Positions 18,613 through 27,644 of a DNA stretch of 64,000 bases are shown piece by piece. Both the position numbers and the translations under genes were made by a program. Positions within the stretch are counted from its first letter, which is position 1. The number at the start of each line of letters is the position of its first letter. This stretch comes from Bryobacterales bacterium (GTDB taxonomy: Bacteria; Acidobacteriota; Terriglobia; Bryobacterales; Bryobacteraceae), in the NCBI GenBank assembly GCA_020852175.1, contig JADZBH010000018.1, positions 1-64,000 of the forward strand. Reading direction: 5' to 3'. The notes under the pieces were generated by a model, which worked only from the letters and a program-made list of their open reading frames with translations, did no database searches and had not been told where the DNA came from.

Positions 18613-19974
18613 TTACCCCTGGCGCGGCGGGAAGTGCGCCAGGCACTCCTCCAGCGTATCCGCCAGGAACTCAGCCTGTCCGCGCGTGATCACCAGCGGC
18701 GGCGACAGCCGGACCGTATTCTCGCCCGCGCCCAGCACGAGCACGCCCCGCTCGAAACACATCCGTACGATCCTGTTCCGCCACTCGGGCGCCCGCTCGC
18801 GCGAGGCCTGATCCCGCACGATTTCGATGCCGATCATGAGCCCCAATCCCGACACGCGCCCCACACAAGGGAAGCGCCGCGGCCACCCGGCCATGCGTTC
18901 GCGCAAATACGCGCCGATGCGCGCCGCGTTTTCCACCAGTTCCTGCTCCAGCAGCTCGATTGTCGCCAGCGACGCCGCCACCGAGACCGGATTGCCGCCG
19001 AACGTGGAGGCGTGCGCCCCCGGCTTCCACTGCATGACATCGGCGCGCGCGATGGCCGCCGATAACGGCATGCCGCTGGCGATGCCCTTGGCCGCGGCCA
19101 GAATGTCCGGCGACATTCCATAATGCTCCGCCGCCCACATCCTGCCCGTCCGCCCCATGCCGCTTTGCACCTCGTCGAAGATCAGCAGGATGCCGTGGCG
19201 CCGCGCCACGCCGGCCAGTTCGTCGAAGAACTTCTGGGGAGGAGTCACATAACCGCCCTCGCCCTGCACCGGCTCCACCACGATGCCCGCCACCTCCCGC
19301 GCCGGAAGAATCGTCTTGAAAAGCTGCTCCTCGATCACCTTCACACACTCCACCGCGCAGGTCTCCGGCTGCTGTCCGTAGGCGCAGCGGTAACAGTTCG
19401 CATAAGGAATGTGCGTCACGCCAGGCACCAGCGGGCCGAACCGCTCCCGCTGCACGCTCTTGGAGCCTGTCAGCGACAGCGCCCCCATGGTGCGTCCATG
19501 GAAGCCGCCGAGAAAGGCGATGAACTTGTCGCGCCCCGTGTGATAGCGGGCCATCTTCAACGCCGCCTCCACCGCCTCGGCGCCCGAGTTGCCGAAATAC
19601 ACCCGGCGCGCTCCGCCGCCCGGTGCGAGCGAGGCCAGCTTTTCCGCCAGCGCCACCATGTTCTCGTAATAGAAATCGGTGCCCGACATGTGAATCAGCC
19701 GCGCCGCCTGCCGTTGCACCGCCTCCACCACGCGCGGATGGCAGTGGCCCGTGGCCACCACGGCGATGCCGGCGCTACAGTCGAGAAAGCGGTTCCCGTC
19801 GACGTCGTGAATCAGCGCTCCTTCGCCGCGTTCGGCCACCAGCGGGTAGGAACGCGTGTAGCTGGGCGATAGCACCGCCTCGTCGCGGGCAATCAGGGCC
19901 GCCGCCTTGGGGCCCGGCAGCGGAGTAATCAGGCTGGGCAACTCGTGGGGAACCGGAACCGAACCAGTGTTCAT
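18613..19974 (-). CDS. Class III aminotransferase (4-aminobutyrate/acetylornithine type)
   Basis: The ATG at 19974 lies six bases after AGGAGG and gives 453 residues; the longer frame to 20571 is antisense to another gene. PLP-enzyme landmarks are GNSGAEAVEAALKMAR, FHGRTMGALSLTGS, LLIFDEVQSGMGRTG (cofactor Asp) and DILAAAKGIASGMPLSA (Schiff-base Lys). A cysteine-rich insertion (CYRCAYGQQPETCAVEC) is typical of the archaeal-type 4-aminobutyrate/acetylornithine aminotransferase subgroup. It transfers an amino group from an omega- or alpha-amino acid to a keto acid; GabT is the closest common name but specificity is uncertain. It leads the operon with the methyltransferase and yraN. Confidence 0.88.
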   Translation of the reverse strand: MNTGSVPVPHELPSLITPLPGPKAAALIARDEAVLSPSYTRSYPLVAERGEGALIHDVDGNRFLDCSAGIAVVATGHCHPRVVEAVQRQAARLIHMSGTDFYYENMVALAEKLASLAPGGGARRVYFGNSGAEAVEAALKMARYHTGRDKFIAFLGGFHGRTMGALSLTGSKSVQRERFGPLVPGVTHIPYANCYRCAYGQQPETCAVECVKVIEEQLFKTILPAREVAGIVVEPVQGEGGYVTPPQKFFDELAGVARRHGILLIFDEVQSGMGRTGRMWAAEHYGMSPDILAAAKGIASGMPLSAAIARADVMQWKPGAHASTFGGNPVSVAASLATIELLEQELVENAARIGAYLRERMAGWPRRFPCVGRVSGLGLMIGIEIVRDQASRERAPEWRNRIVRMCFERGVLVLGAGENTVRLSPPLVITRGQAEFLADTLEECLAHFPPRQG

Positions 19975-20127
19975 GCGCATCCTCCTGGGACTACGGTATC
20001 TGCAATTGGTTGTGCTGGGGGCCGCCCGGGGCGAAGCCGGAACAAAGGAGGAGGGCGCAGGTTCAGTCGCCGGCAAACAGCGCGGGACGCAATGCGGAAG
20101 GACGCCACATGCTAGCTTCAGTATAGC

Positions 20128-20601
20128 TTGGCCCGTTCCGCGAAACCCTCTCCGGCAACCGCTCCGCCCGCCGCCATTCCCCCCGCGCGCGAGTTGCGCT
20201 TCGCCTGCCAGACCGGCTGCACCAATTGCTGCAACGTGGCCGGTTACGTCTATCTCACCGAGGACAACCTGAGCGAGGCAGCCCGTTACCTGGGACTCAC
20301 CCCCGCCGTGTTCGAGCAGCGCTATGTCTACCGCACCCGCCACTTGCTGCGGCTGCGCAAGCCGCGCGGTTCCCAGTGCCACTTCTTGCAGGAGGACGGC
20401 TGCTCCATCCACCCTGCCAAGCCCACTCAGTGCCGCCTCTTCCCCTTCTGGCCCGAACTGGTGAAATCGGCGCACGCCTGGAAGACCGCCGGACGGCGCT
20501 GCCCAGGCATCGGCCAGGGACCGCTGGTTCAAATTGGTGAAGCGCTCGAACTGGCATCCGAAATGGAACACGCCTACCCCACCATCTATTCCCAGGAATA
20601 G
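20128..20601 (+). CDS. YkgJ-family cysteine cluster protein
   Basis: The product (157 residues from a TTG at 20128; the start is uncertain) has the family cysteines CQTGCTNCCN, CHFLQEDGCSIHPAKPTQCRLFPFWPE and a later RRCPG. This pattern is the zinc- or iron-binding cluster of YkgJ/UPF0153 proteins. The function of the family is unknown. TATAGC at 20122-20127 adjoins the start and could be a promoter element for a start further downstream. It is divergent from the aminotransferase and precedes the flagellar operon. Confidence 0.82.
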   Translation: MARSAKPSPATAPPAAIPPARELRFACQTGCTNCCNVAGYVYLTEDNLSEAARYLGLTPAVFEQRYVYRTRHLLRLRKPRGSQCHFLQEDGCSIHPAKPTQCRLFPFWPELVKSAHAWKTAGRRCPGIGQGPLVQIGEALELASEMEHAYPTIYSQE

Positions 20602-20713
20602 TCTGCGTCCTCACGTGCCGGTCTTTCGTCAGTCACCCGTCCGGCGTGGCAAACAAATGGCGCGGAACCTTTGCGCATCGTGCGTGGCGCGGCAGGGAGG
20701 CGGGGTTCTCGCT

Positions 20714-20730
20714 TTGGCACGCCGTTTGCT
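20714..20730 (+). promoter_or_regulatory. Sigma-54 (RpoN) -24/-12 promoter of the flagellar operon
   Basis: TTGGCACGCCGTTTGCT matches the sigma-54 consensus (TTGGCACG-N4-TTGCT) at every conserved position, with GG at 20716-20717 and GC at 20728-20729 exactly ten bases apart. Transcription should start near 20741, about four bases before the flgB ATG at 20745. No ribosome site lies between, so the flgB message would be almost leaderless. Such promoters need an enhancer-binding activator; none is encoded in this window. Confidence 0.8.
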
Positions 20731-20744
20731 GAACACCCTCGCGT

Positions 20745-21092
20745 ATGTTCGACCGAGTGGCCGCCAGCCTGGGCAACTACATGGACCTGCTCAGCGTCCG
20801 GCAGAAGCTGGTGGCCTCCAATATCGCCAACGCGGCGACGCCCGGATATAAGACAAAAGACATCGACTTCCAGTTTGAGCTGCAAAGCCAGATGGGCCGC
20901 GAGACCACCGCGCCGGCACAGGTGAGCGAGGTCCAGGGGCTCGGCACGCACAACGACGGAAACAACGTAAGTCTGGACCGCGAGGCGCGGCTGCTTTCCG
21001 AGAACGCCCTGCGTTTCAACGTGGCCTCCCAACTCTGGCGGAACAAGCTCCGCATGCTGCGCAACGCGGTGCAGGATGGGAGGAACGGATGA
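20745..21092 (+). CDS. flgB: Flagellar basal-body rod protein FlgB
   Basis: The 115-residue product contains the rod-protein signature ASNIANAATPGYKTKDIDF at about residues 25-43 and a C-terminal helix (FNVASQLWRNKLRMLRNAV). FlgB forms the proximal rod of the flagellum in the periplasm and is exported by the flagellar secretion system. It is the first gene of flgBC-fliEFGHIJ and overlaps flgC by four bases. There is no ribosome site before the ATG, consistent with a near-leaderless transcript from the sigma-54 promoter. Confidence 0.95.
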   Translation: MFDRVAASLGNYMDLLSVRQKLVASNIANAATPGYKTKDIDFQFELQSQMGRETTAPAQVSEVQGLGTHNDGNNVSLDREARLLSENALRFNVASQLWRNKLRMLRNAVQDGRNG

Positions 21093-21526
21093 GCCTGTTT
21101 CAACTGCTGTCGGTAAGCGCTTCGGGAATGGCCGCACAAAGGGCGCGGGCCGAAACGGTCACCGAAAATCTCGCCAACGCCGAAACCACGCGCACGCCCG
21201 AAGGGGGGCCCTATCGCCGCAAGGATGTCGTGTTCAGCAGCGCCGGGCAGACGTCGCCGTTCGGCTCGGTATTTCAGGAAGCAATGGGGCCAGGCGTCGA
21301 GGGCGTCGAGGTGGGAGAAACCGTGATCGACGTGCGCGAACCGGAAAAGCGCTATCAGCCGGGCCATCCCGATGCGGACAAGGAAGGCTATGTGGCTTTC
21401 CCGCGGATCAGTCCCGCCGAGGAGATGGTGAACCTGATGGGCGCCTCGCGCGGCTATCAGGCCAACGTGAACGCGCTGCTGGCCGTGCGCGACATGCTCC
21501 ACCGCTCGCTCGACCTGTTGAAGTGA
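21089..21526 (+). CDS. flgC: Flagellar basal-body rod protein FlgC
   Basis: The 145-residue protein has the rod motif TVTENLANAETTRTPEGGPYRRKDV near the N-terminus and the FlgC C-terminal block (GYVAFPRISPAEEMVNLMG then SRGYQANVNALLAVRDM). FlgC is part of the proximal rod. Its start overlaps the flgB stop (ATGA). It ends ten bases before fliE. Confidence 0.96.
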   Translation: MSLFQLLSVSASGMAAQRARAETVTENLANAETTRTPEGGPYRRKDVVFSSAGQTSPFGSVFQEAMGPGVEGVEVGETVIDVREPEKRYQPGHPDADKEGYVAFPRISPAEEMVNLMGASRGYQANVNALLAVRDMLHRSLDLLK

Positions 21527-21536
21527 GGCACACGCA

Positions 21537-21848
21537 ATGACCAGTCCCATCGCCGGAATCTCCCCCGCGTCGCTTCGCGGCATCGACCCAACGCCCCTCT
21601 CCGGAGCCGTCTCGAGAACGGACGGAGCTTCGGCCTTTTCTGAGCTTTTCGAACAGGCCGTGAACCGGGTGAACCAGTATCAGCAGACCGCCGATACCGC
21701 CGTGCAGCGGTTCCTCACCGGGGAGGACGAGGACCTGCACCGCGTGGCCATGGCCACGCAGAAGGCCGAGGTCTCCTTTGAGCTTCTCTTGCAGATGAAG
21801 AACAAGGCCGTGCAGGCCTACCAGGAGATGATGCGTCTCCAGGTGTGA
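21537..21848 (+). CDS. fliE: Flagellar hook-basal body complex protein FliE
   Basis: The 103-residue protein has a variable N-terminus and the conserved FliE C-terminus (LHRVAMATQKAEVSFELLLQ followed by KAVQAYQEMMRLQV). FliE links the MS ring to the rod and is needed for export gating. It sits between flgC and fliF in the usual order. Confidence 0.95.
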   Translation: MTSPIAGISPASLRGIDPTPLSGAVSRTDGASAFSELFEQAVNRVNQYQQTADTAVQRFLTGEDEDLHRVAMATQKAEVSFELLLQMKNKAVQAYQEMMRLQV

Positions 21849-21867
21849 TCGCGTCGCGCCGCCACCC

Positions 21868-23583
21868 ATGGGTTTCCTCGCACAACTGAAAACTCTCCTT
21901 GCGGGCCTGAGCCTGAAACAGCGCGTCTCGCTGGTGGTGGCCGCCGTGGCCGTGGCCGCGGGTCTGGCGGTCTTTCTCCAGTGGCGGGAAAACGAAGGGT
22001 TTCAGGTGCTCTATGCGGACCTGGCCGCCGAAGACGCCGCCCAGGTGGTGGCGAAGCTGAAGGAGTCCGGCGCCGTCTACAAACTCGAAAATGACGGGAA
22101 GGTGATCCGTGTGCGCGCCGAGCGCCTTCCCGACCTGCGGCTCCAGATGGCGGCCGCCGGGGTTCCCAAGACCGGACGGATGGGCTTTGAGCTGTTCGAC
22201 CGGAACCAGTTTGGGGCCACGCAGTTCGCCGAGCAGGTGAACTACCACCGTGCGCTCGAAGGCGAACTGGAGCGCAGCGTCATGACCCTCGGCGAGGTGG
22301 AAAGCGCCCGCGTCCACATTACTCCGCCCAAGGATTCGCTCTTTGTCGAGGAGCAGCGACCGGCCAAGGCGAGCGTCCTGCTGCGCCTGCGCAGTTCGGC
22401 GCGGCCGAGCGCGCAGAACGTGCAGGCGATCACGCAGTTGGTTGCCAGCGCCGTCGAGGGGCTGTCGCCCGAGATGATCTCCGTCCTCGACTCGCGCGGC
22501 AATCTGCTCAATCGCGCCCGGCGGGGAGACCCTGGCGACCCCGGCCAGGCGGGTGAACTGCTGCTGGACTACCGCCGCACGATGGAACGCGACCTGATCG
22601 CCAAGATCAACACCACGCTGGAACCCCTGCTCGGGCCGGACAAGTTCCGCGCGGGGGTATCGGTGGACTGCGATCTTTCCACCACGGAGCAGAGCGAAGA
22701 GGCCTTCGATCCAGCCCGCTCCGTCATGGCCGCCTCGCAGCGCACGGAGGACATCGCCGGCGCGAACCAGGCCTCGGGCGTGCCCGGCACGGCCTCGAAT
22801 CTGCCTCGCCCCACCTCGCGCCCAGGCGCCGCGGGATCCGGACTCACGCGCCGCACCGAGAATATCTCCTATCAGTCCAGCCGCCTGGTGAAAAAGACGC
22901 ACACGCCGCAGGGACAGGTCCGGCGCGTCTCGGTCTCGGTTTTGCTCGACCATAACGTCCGCTACGAAGGCACGGGACCCAAGGCCCGCCGTCTGATCGA
23001 GCCGCCCAGCGCCGAACGCCTGAAAGCCACGCGCGACCTCATTGCCGGTGTCGTCGGTCTTCAGCCCGAACGGGGCGATCAACTGATCGTCGAGTCGCTT
23101 CCGTTTGAATCGACGCTCGCCTTTGTACCGCCGCCCGCCGCCGCCCCTGCCGCGCCCCGAGGAATCCTGCCTGCCGCCACGCTGGTCATTGATTGGAGCA
23201 AGGCCAATCCCATGCCCGCCGCCATCGCCGCCGGAAGCCTTCTGGCTCTGCTCCTGCTGGGACTGGCCGCGCGCTGGCTCCTCAAACGGCGCACCAGGCG
23301 GAATACCGCGGCGGCCGCCGATATGGTGAAGGCGATCGGCGCCTCTGGCGAAGCCGGCAAGCAGGCAGGCGAAACCATCGAGAAAAGAATCGAGTCGCAG
23401 ATTCAGGAAAACCGGGCACTCAAGGAGAAACAGGAACTGGAGATTCTGTCCGGCCTGAAGCTGCCCGACTCAGCCACGAAGAAATCCGAGGTTCTGGCCA
23501 AGCATATGGCTGAACTCGCCAAGAAGGATCCAGCCGCGTTTGCCCACATCGTCCGAACCTGGATGAGCGACGCCGCCAATTAG
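21868..23583 (+). CDS. fliF: Flagellar MS-ring protein FliF
   Basis: The 571-residue protein has two transmembrane helices, near residues 19-37 and about 450-470, enclosing the periplasmic ring-building domains; FQVLYADLAAEDAAQVVAKL and the following residues form the YscJ-like domain. The cytoplasmic C-terminal segment ends with helices that bind FliG (LAKKDPAAFAHIVRTWMSD). It builds the MS ring in the inner membrane. Spacing to fliE is 19 bases and to fliG eight. Confidence 0.96.
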   Translation: MGFLAQLKTLLAGLSLKQRVSLVVAAVAVAAGLAVFLQWRENEGFQVLYADLAAEDAAQVVAKLKESGAVYKLENDGKVIRVRAERLPDLRLQMAAAGVPKTGRMGFELFDRNQFGATQFAEQVNYHRALEGELERSVMTLGEVESARVHITPPKDSLFVEEQRPAKASVLLRLRSSARPSAQNVQAITQLVASAVEGLSPEMISVLDSRGNLLNRARRGDPGDPGQAGELLLDYRRTMERDLIAKINTTLEPLLGPDKFRAGVSVDCDLSTTEQSEEAFDPARSVMAASQRTEDIAGANQASGVPGTASNLPRPTSRPGAAGSGLTRRTENISYQSSRLVKKTHTPQGQVRRVSVSVLLDHNVRYEGTGPKARRLIEPPSAERLKATRDLIAGVVGLQPERGDQLIVESLPFESTLAFVPPPAAAPAAPRGILPAATLVIDWSKANPMPAAIAAGSLLALLLLGLAARWLLKRRTRRNTAAAADMVKAIGASGEAGKQAGETIEKRIESQIQENRALKEKQELEILSGLKLPDSATKKSEVLAKHMAELAKKDPAAFAHIVRTWMSDAAN

Positions 23584-23591
23584 GCAGGACC

Positions 23592-24623
23592 ATGATCACC
23601 AACAGCGAAAAGCCGACCGCGATGATGCCCGGCCTGAAGAAGGCCGCCATACTGGTTGTCGCCATGGGCGAGGAGATGGGCTCGCTGATCCTCGGCCAGT
23701 TGGAAGAGGAGGAGGCGTCGCAGCTCACGCGCGAGATCGCCCGCCTGCCGCCGGTCACGCCCGACATCGCCGACGCGATCCTGGAAGAGGGCTACCAGAT
23801 GACGCTGGCGCACGACTATGTGCTGAAAGGCGGCGTCGAATATGCCAAGAAGATCCTGATCAACGCCTACGGTCCGGAACAGGCCAAGAAGCTCCTGGAC
23901 CGCCTGATGAAAGCGCTCGGCAGCGACTCGGCCAGCTTCGACGCGCTGCAGAAGGCGGATCCGCAACAACTCGCCAAGTTCATCCATAAGGAGCATCCCC
24001 AGACGATCGCGCTCATCCTGTCCCACCTGAATCCCTCGCAGGCGGCCGCATTGCTGGCCAGCCTGCCGGGTGAGATCCGGCCGGATGTCTCGCTGCGCAT
24101 GGCCCATCTGGAACGGATCTCTCCCGAGGTCATCACCCGCATCGCCGGCATCATCGGCCAGAAGCTGAAGGCTCTCGGCGAGTTCAGCCGGGAAAGCTAC
24201 GGGGGGGTCCGCGCCGTGGCTGAGATGTTCAACCGTCTGGACTCGGGTAGCAGCAAGGAAATTCTCGAGGAGATGGAAAAGTCCGATTCGCCGCTGGTGG
24301 AAACCGTACGCCACCTGATGTTCGTGTTCGAAGACCTGCTCCTGATCGACTCGGCCGGGCTGAAGGAGGTGCTTTCACGCGTCGATCGCAAGCTCCTCAC
24401 CGTGGCGCTCAAGGGGACCAGCGACCAGCTCCGGCAGAAGTTCATGGACTGCATGTCCCAGCGAGGCGCCGAGATGCTGCGTGAGGACATGGATTCGATG
24501 GGACCGGTGAAAATCAAGGAGGTCGAGGGGGCGCAGCAGCAGATTATCGCCATCGTCCGGCAGTTGGAGACCGAGGGAGCGGTGAGCTTGAAGGGGACGG
24601 TGGGCGAGCAGTATGTCCTCTAG
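23592..24623 (+). CDS. fliG: Flagellar motor switch protein FliG
   Basis: The 343-residue protein has the three FliG domains. The N-terminal part (LKKAAILVVAMGEEMGSLIL) binds FliF, the middle holds the EHPQTIALILSHL block, and the C-terminal domain includes MFVFEDLLLIDSAGLKEVL and the charged helix that faces the stator. It turns stator torque into rotation and sets direction with FliM/FliN, which are not encoded here. It overlaps the next gene by 11 bases. Confidence 0.97.
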   Translation: MITNSEKPTAMMPGLKKAAILVVAMGEEMGSLILGQLEEEEASQLTREIARLPPVTPDIADAILEEGYQMTLAHDYVLKGGVEYAKKILINAYGPEQAKKLLDRLMKALGSDSASFDALQKADPQQLAKFIHKEHPQTIALILSHLNPSQAAALLASLPGEIRPDVSLRMAHLERISPEVITRIAGIIGQKLKALGEFSRESYGGVRAVAEMFNRLDSGSSKEILEEMEKSDSPLVETVRHLMFVFEDLLLIDSAGLKEVLSRVDRKLLTVALKGTSDQLRQKFMDCMSQRGAEMLREDMDSMGPVKIKEVEGAQQQIIAIVRQLETEGAVSLKGTVGEQYVL

Positions 24624-25299
24624 GATCATCGGTGGCGACGGCGAGTCCGGATCGCAGCCGCTTGTCTGGCGGCGGGTGGGCGAGGCAACGGCCGGCTCTG
24701 GACCGCCGCGCACCCCTCTACCGGAAAACGCCGCGCTGGCGCTGGACGAGGCGCCGGTCCTCCGGGCACGGATCGCCGAACTGGAACAACAACTCCCCCG
24801 TGTGGCCGAGCAGGCCCGCCAGACGGGACACCGCGAGGGCGAGGCCGCCGCGGCGGGACGCGCGGCCGTCGAGGTCGAAGCCATCGCGGCCCGGGGCGCG
24901 CGAGCCATCGAGCAACTTACCGCGGAACGCCGCCAGATGCGGCGCCAGTTGGAGGAGGATCTGGTTCACTTGGCCGTCGCCGTCGCGCGCCGTATACTGC
25001 ACCGCGAGCTTTCGGTCGATCCCGAGGCGCTGGGCGGCATCGTGCGCGCCGTGCTCGATCGCATGGACGCCCGCGAAGTGCACCGCCTCCGCCTCCATCC
25101 GGCCGACGCTCCTTTCATCGAAAAGCGGCTGAGCGAGTGGCAAATCCCGGCCGGTATGAGCATCGAGTGCGATGCTTCCCTCGAACGCGGCGCCATCTTG
25201 CTGGAAACCGCGCGCGGCTCGGTGGACGCCTCGATTGAAACACAACTGCACGAGATCGACCGCGGCTTCACCGACCTGGTCCGGAGGCAAATCCCATGA
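24613..25299 (+). CDS. fliH: Flagellar export apparatus assembly protein FliH
   Basis: The 228-residue protein is placed exactly where FliH lies, between fliG and fliI. It has an Ala/Arg/Glu-rich coiled-coil centre (about residues 50-120) and a C-terminal FliH/HrpE-type domain (VHLAVAVARRILHRELSVDP, then LRLHPADAPFIEKRL). It regulates the FliI ATPase and delivers it to the export gate. It overlaps fliG by 11 bases and fliI by four. FliH sequences vary widely, so the call rests on the C-terminal domain and position. Confidence 0.88.
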   Translation: MSSRIIGGDGESGSQPLVWRRVGEATAGSGPPRTPLPENAALALDEAPVLRARIAELEQQLPRVAEQARQTGHREGEAAAAGRAAVEVEAIAARGARAIEQLTAERRQMRRQLEEDLVHLAVAVARRILHRELSVDPEALGGIVRAVLDRMDAREVHRLRLHPADAPFIEKRLSEWQIPAGMSIECDASLERGAILLETARGSVDASIETQLHEIDRGFTDLVRRQIP

Positions 25300-26618
25300 G
25301 CACGTACGCGCGATTCTGGAACCTGGCTCCCTATGAACGGCTGCTTGCAACCGGCGACTTCCACCGGATGGGCGGGCGCGTCGCTCAAATGGTCGGTCTG
25401 CTGGTGGAAAGCGTTGGGCCGCCGGCGGCCATCGGCGACTTTTGCGAAATCCAGACACGCGCCGGCCGCACCATCCGGGTCCAGGTCGTCGGCTTCCGTG
25501 ACGGACGTGTGTTGTGCATGCCCCTGGAGGAGGTGGACGGGCTCGAAGCAGGCGACACGATCGTCACGCGGCGCGAGGCCGCCCAGGTCCGCGCCGGGCC
25601 GCAACTGCTGGGCCGCGTGCTGGACGGATTCGGCCAGCCGATCGACAACCGGCCTCTGCCCGAGGCGGGCGAACTCCGCAACCTGTTTGCCGCTCCCCCC
25701 GGTCCGCTCGAACGCGAACACATCGACGAGCCGCTGGTTACCGGCGTCCGCGCCATTGACTCGCTGCTCCCGATCGGAAAAGGACAACGGATCGGTATCT
25801 TCGGCGGCTCGGGCGTGGGAAAAAGCACGCTGCTGGGCGCCATGGCCAGGCACAACTCGGCGGAGGTGTGCGTCATCGCGCTCGTGGGCGAGCGCAACCG
25901 CGAGGTGCGCGGCTTTCTCGAACACGAACTCGGCGAGGAGGGGCTGAAGCGTTCCGTCGTCGTCTGCGCCACCTCGGACCGTCCGGCTCCGCTCCGCATC
26001 CGCGCCTGCTTTCTCGCGCTGGCCATCGCGGAATCCTTCCGCGACGAAGGCAAGGATGTGCTGCTCATCATGGACTCGGTGACCCGCCTGGCCATGGCGC
26101 AACGCGAAATCGGCCTGGCGGCCGGCGAGCCGCCGTCCCAGAAAGGCTACACGCCCTCAGTGTTCAACCTGATGCCGAAAATCTTCGAGCGCGCAGGAAA
26201 GTTTCCGCGCGGCTCCATCACGGGACTGTTCACCGTGCTTGTGGAAGGCGACGATTTCAACGAGCCCATCACCGACGCAGTGCGCGGCATCCTGGATGGA
26301 CACATCATACTTTCGCGCGCCCTCGGGCAGGCAGGCCACTATCCCGCCATCGATGTCCTACAATCGGTGAGCCGCCTGGCCAGCGCCATCTCCACGCCGG
26401 AGCAAAAGGGGGCGGCGCGGCGCATCCGCCAGGCGATGGCCACCTATGACCGTTCGGAGGATCTGATCAACCTCGGCGCGTATGTCTCGGGTGCGAACCC
26501 CCAACTCGATCAGGCCATTGAGTTGCGGCCGCGCATGAGCGAGTTCCTGCGCCAGCCACCCGATGAGTTCACCCCGCTCGAGGTGACCCTGAAACGAATG
26601 CAGGAGTTGGGCGCATGA
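25296..26618 (+). CDS. fliI: Flagellum-specific ATPase FliI
   Basis: The 440-residue protein is an F1-type ATPase: Walker A GGSGVGKSTLLGAMA near residue 169, VVCATSDRPAPLRIRA, Walker B region VLLIMDSVTRLAMAQREIGL and the type III signature GEPPSQKGYTPSVFNLMPKI. It energises export of rod, hook and filament proteins with FliH and FliJ. The start overlaps fliH (ATGA) and the stop overlaps fliJ. Confidence 0.97.
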   Translation: MSTYARFWNLAPYERLLATGDFHRMGGRVAQMVGLLVESVGPPAAIGDFCEIQTRAGRTIRVQVVGFRDGRVLCMPLEEVDGLEAGDTIVTRREAAQVRAGPQLLGRVLDGFGQPIDNRPLPEAGELRNLFAAPPGPLEREHIDEPLVTGVRAIDSLLPIGKGQRIGIFGGSGVGKSTLLGAMARHNSAEVCVIALVGERNREVRGFLEHELGEEGLKRSVVVCATSDRPAPLRIRACFLALAIAESFRDEGKDVLLIMDSVTRLAMAQREIGLAAGEPPSQKGYTPSVFNLMPKIFERAGKFPRGSITGLFTVLVEGDDFNEPITDAVRGILDGHIILSRALGQAGHYPAIDVLQSVSRLASAISTPEQKGAARRIRQAMATYDRSEDLINLGAYVSGANPQLDQAIELRPRMSEFLRQPPDEFTPLEVTLKRMQELGA

Positions 26619-27070
26619 AGCGCTACGGCTTCCCGCTGGCCCGCGTGCTGGCGTTCCGCCGCCTGCAGCGCGATATGGAACGGGCCGCGCTGGAGCGCGC
26701 CCTCGCCGAGGTCCGCCGGATTGCCGAACTCGGCGAACAGGTGCGGCGGGAAACCGAAGCCACCGCGCACGATCTTGTCACACGACCGCCGGGCGAACCC
26801 GTGGACGGCACGCAACTGGCCGGTCTTGACGGCTACCGGCGCTACCTGAAGCGCGTCGCCGCCGAGGTGGATCTGCATCACCGCCGCGCCGAGGTGGCCG
26901 CCGGCAATCAGCGGCTGAAGCTGGTGGAGGCGGAACGGCGCATGAAGGTCCTGGAGCACCTGGAGGCACGCACACGGAAGGAATGGGACGCTGCTTTGAA
27001 CAAGGAGATCGAAGAGTTTGCCGGTGAAGCGTTTCTGGCCCGGCGCGCCCGAGGCCCGCGCGGCGGCTGA
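26615..27070 (+). CDS. fliJ: FliJ-like flagellar export chaperone
   Basis: The 151-residue product is almost entirely charged alpha-helix predicted to form a coiled coil, begins KRYGFPLARVLAFRRLQRDM (FliJ proteins start with a similar F-x-L-x-x-VL-x-x-R motif) and overlaps fliI by four bases. FliJ acts as the stalk of the export ATPase. It is the last gene of the operon; the next gene is convergent. Sequence alone is weakly diagnostic, position is strong. Confidence 0.85.
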   Translation: MKRYGFPLARVLAFRRLQRDMERAALERALAEVRRIAELGEQVRRETEATAHDLVTRPPGEPVDGTQLAGLDGYRRYLKRVAAEVDLHHRRAEVAAGNQRLKLVEAERRMKVLEHLEARTRKEWDAALNKEIEEFAGEAFLARRARGPRGG

Positions 27071-27080
27071 ACGCCCGCGC

Positions 27081-27644
27081 TCAGCCCTGGAACATCGAGA
27101 TGCCGGCCACGCCCGCGGCTCCCGCCTCGATGCAGGCCGGGATGAGCCTTGGCGTGACGCCGCCCAGCGCCAGCACGGGCATGCGCACACTGGCCGCCGC
27201 GCGGCGCAATTCGCCCAAGCCCTGTGGCTCGCTCTCCGGCGGCTTGTTCGAGGAAAGGAAGACGGGACTGAACACGGCGAAATCGGCGCCCTGTTCCTCG
27301 GCCTCGGCCAGTTCCTCGATCCTGTGGCAGGAAACTCCAATCAGGAACCCTTCGGGCGCGATCTCCCGGATGCGCGACGGAGAGATGGAATTCCCCGGCA
27401 AATGCACTCCGGCGGCTCCGGCGGCCAGTGCCACGTCGGTCCGTCCGTTCACCAGAATCCGGGTTCCGCCGGGGTTCGGGAGGGCGAAAATGCGTTCGAG
27501 CAACCGCAGCAGGGCCCGCGCCGGCAGGTCCTTCTCCCGCACCTGAATCAATGCGATGCCCTCGGCCATCCGGCGCGCGATCACCTCCAGCAGGGCTTCG
27601 ACGCCTCCCACCGCGTGCCGGTCCGTGATGTAGTAGCGAATCAC
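27081..27644 (-). CDS. Thiamine phosphate synthase/TenI family protein
   Basis: The GTG at 27644 overlaps the stop of the fmdE-like gene (GTGA) and gives 187 residues. It is a TIM barrel with [54 protein letters not shown] and [20 protein letters not shown], the ThiE/TenI pattern. The segment after HL reads PGNS instead of the GQxD of true ThiE, which is the TenI-like form. It could therefore make thiamine phosphate or be a thiazole tautomerase. No other thiamine genes are adjacent. Confidence 0.82.
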   Translation of the reverse strand: MIRYYITDRHAVGGVEALLEVIARRMAEGIALIQVREKDLPARALLRLLERIFALPNPGGTRILVNGRTDVALAAGAAGVHLPGNSISPSRIREIAPEGFLIGVSCHRIEELAEAEEQGADFAVFSPVFLSSNKPPESEPQGLGELRRAAASVRMPVLALGGVTPRLIPACIEAGAAGVAGISMFQG

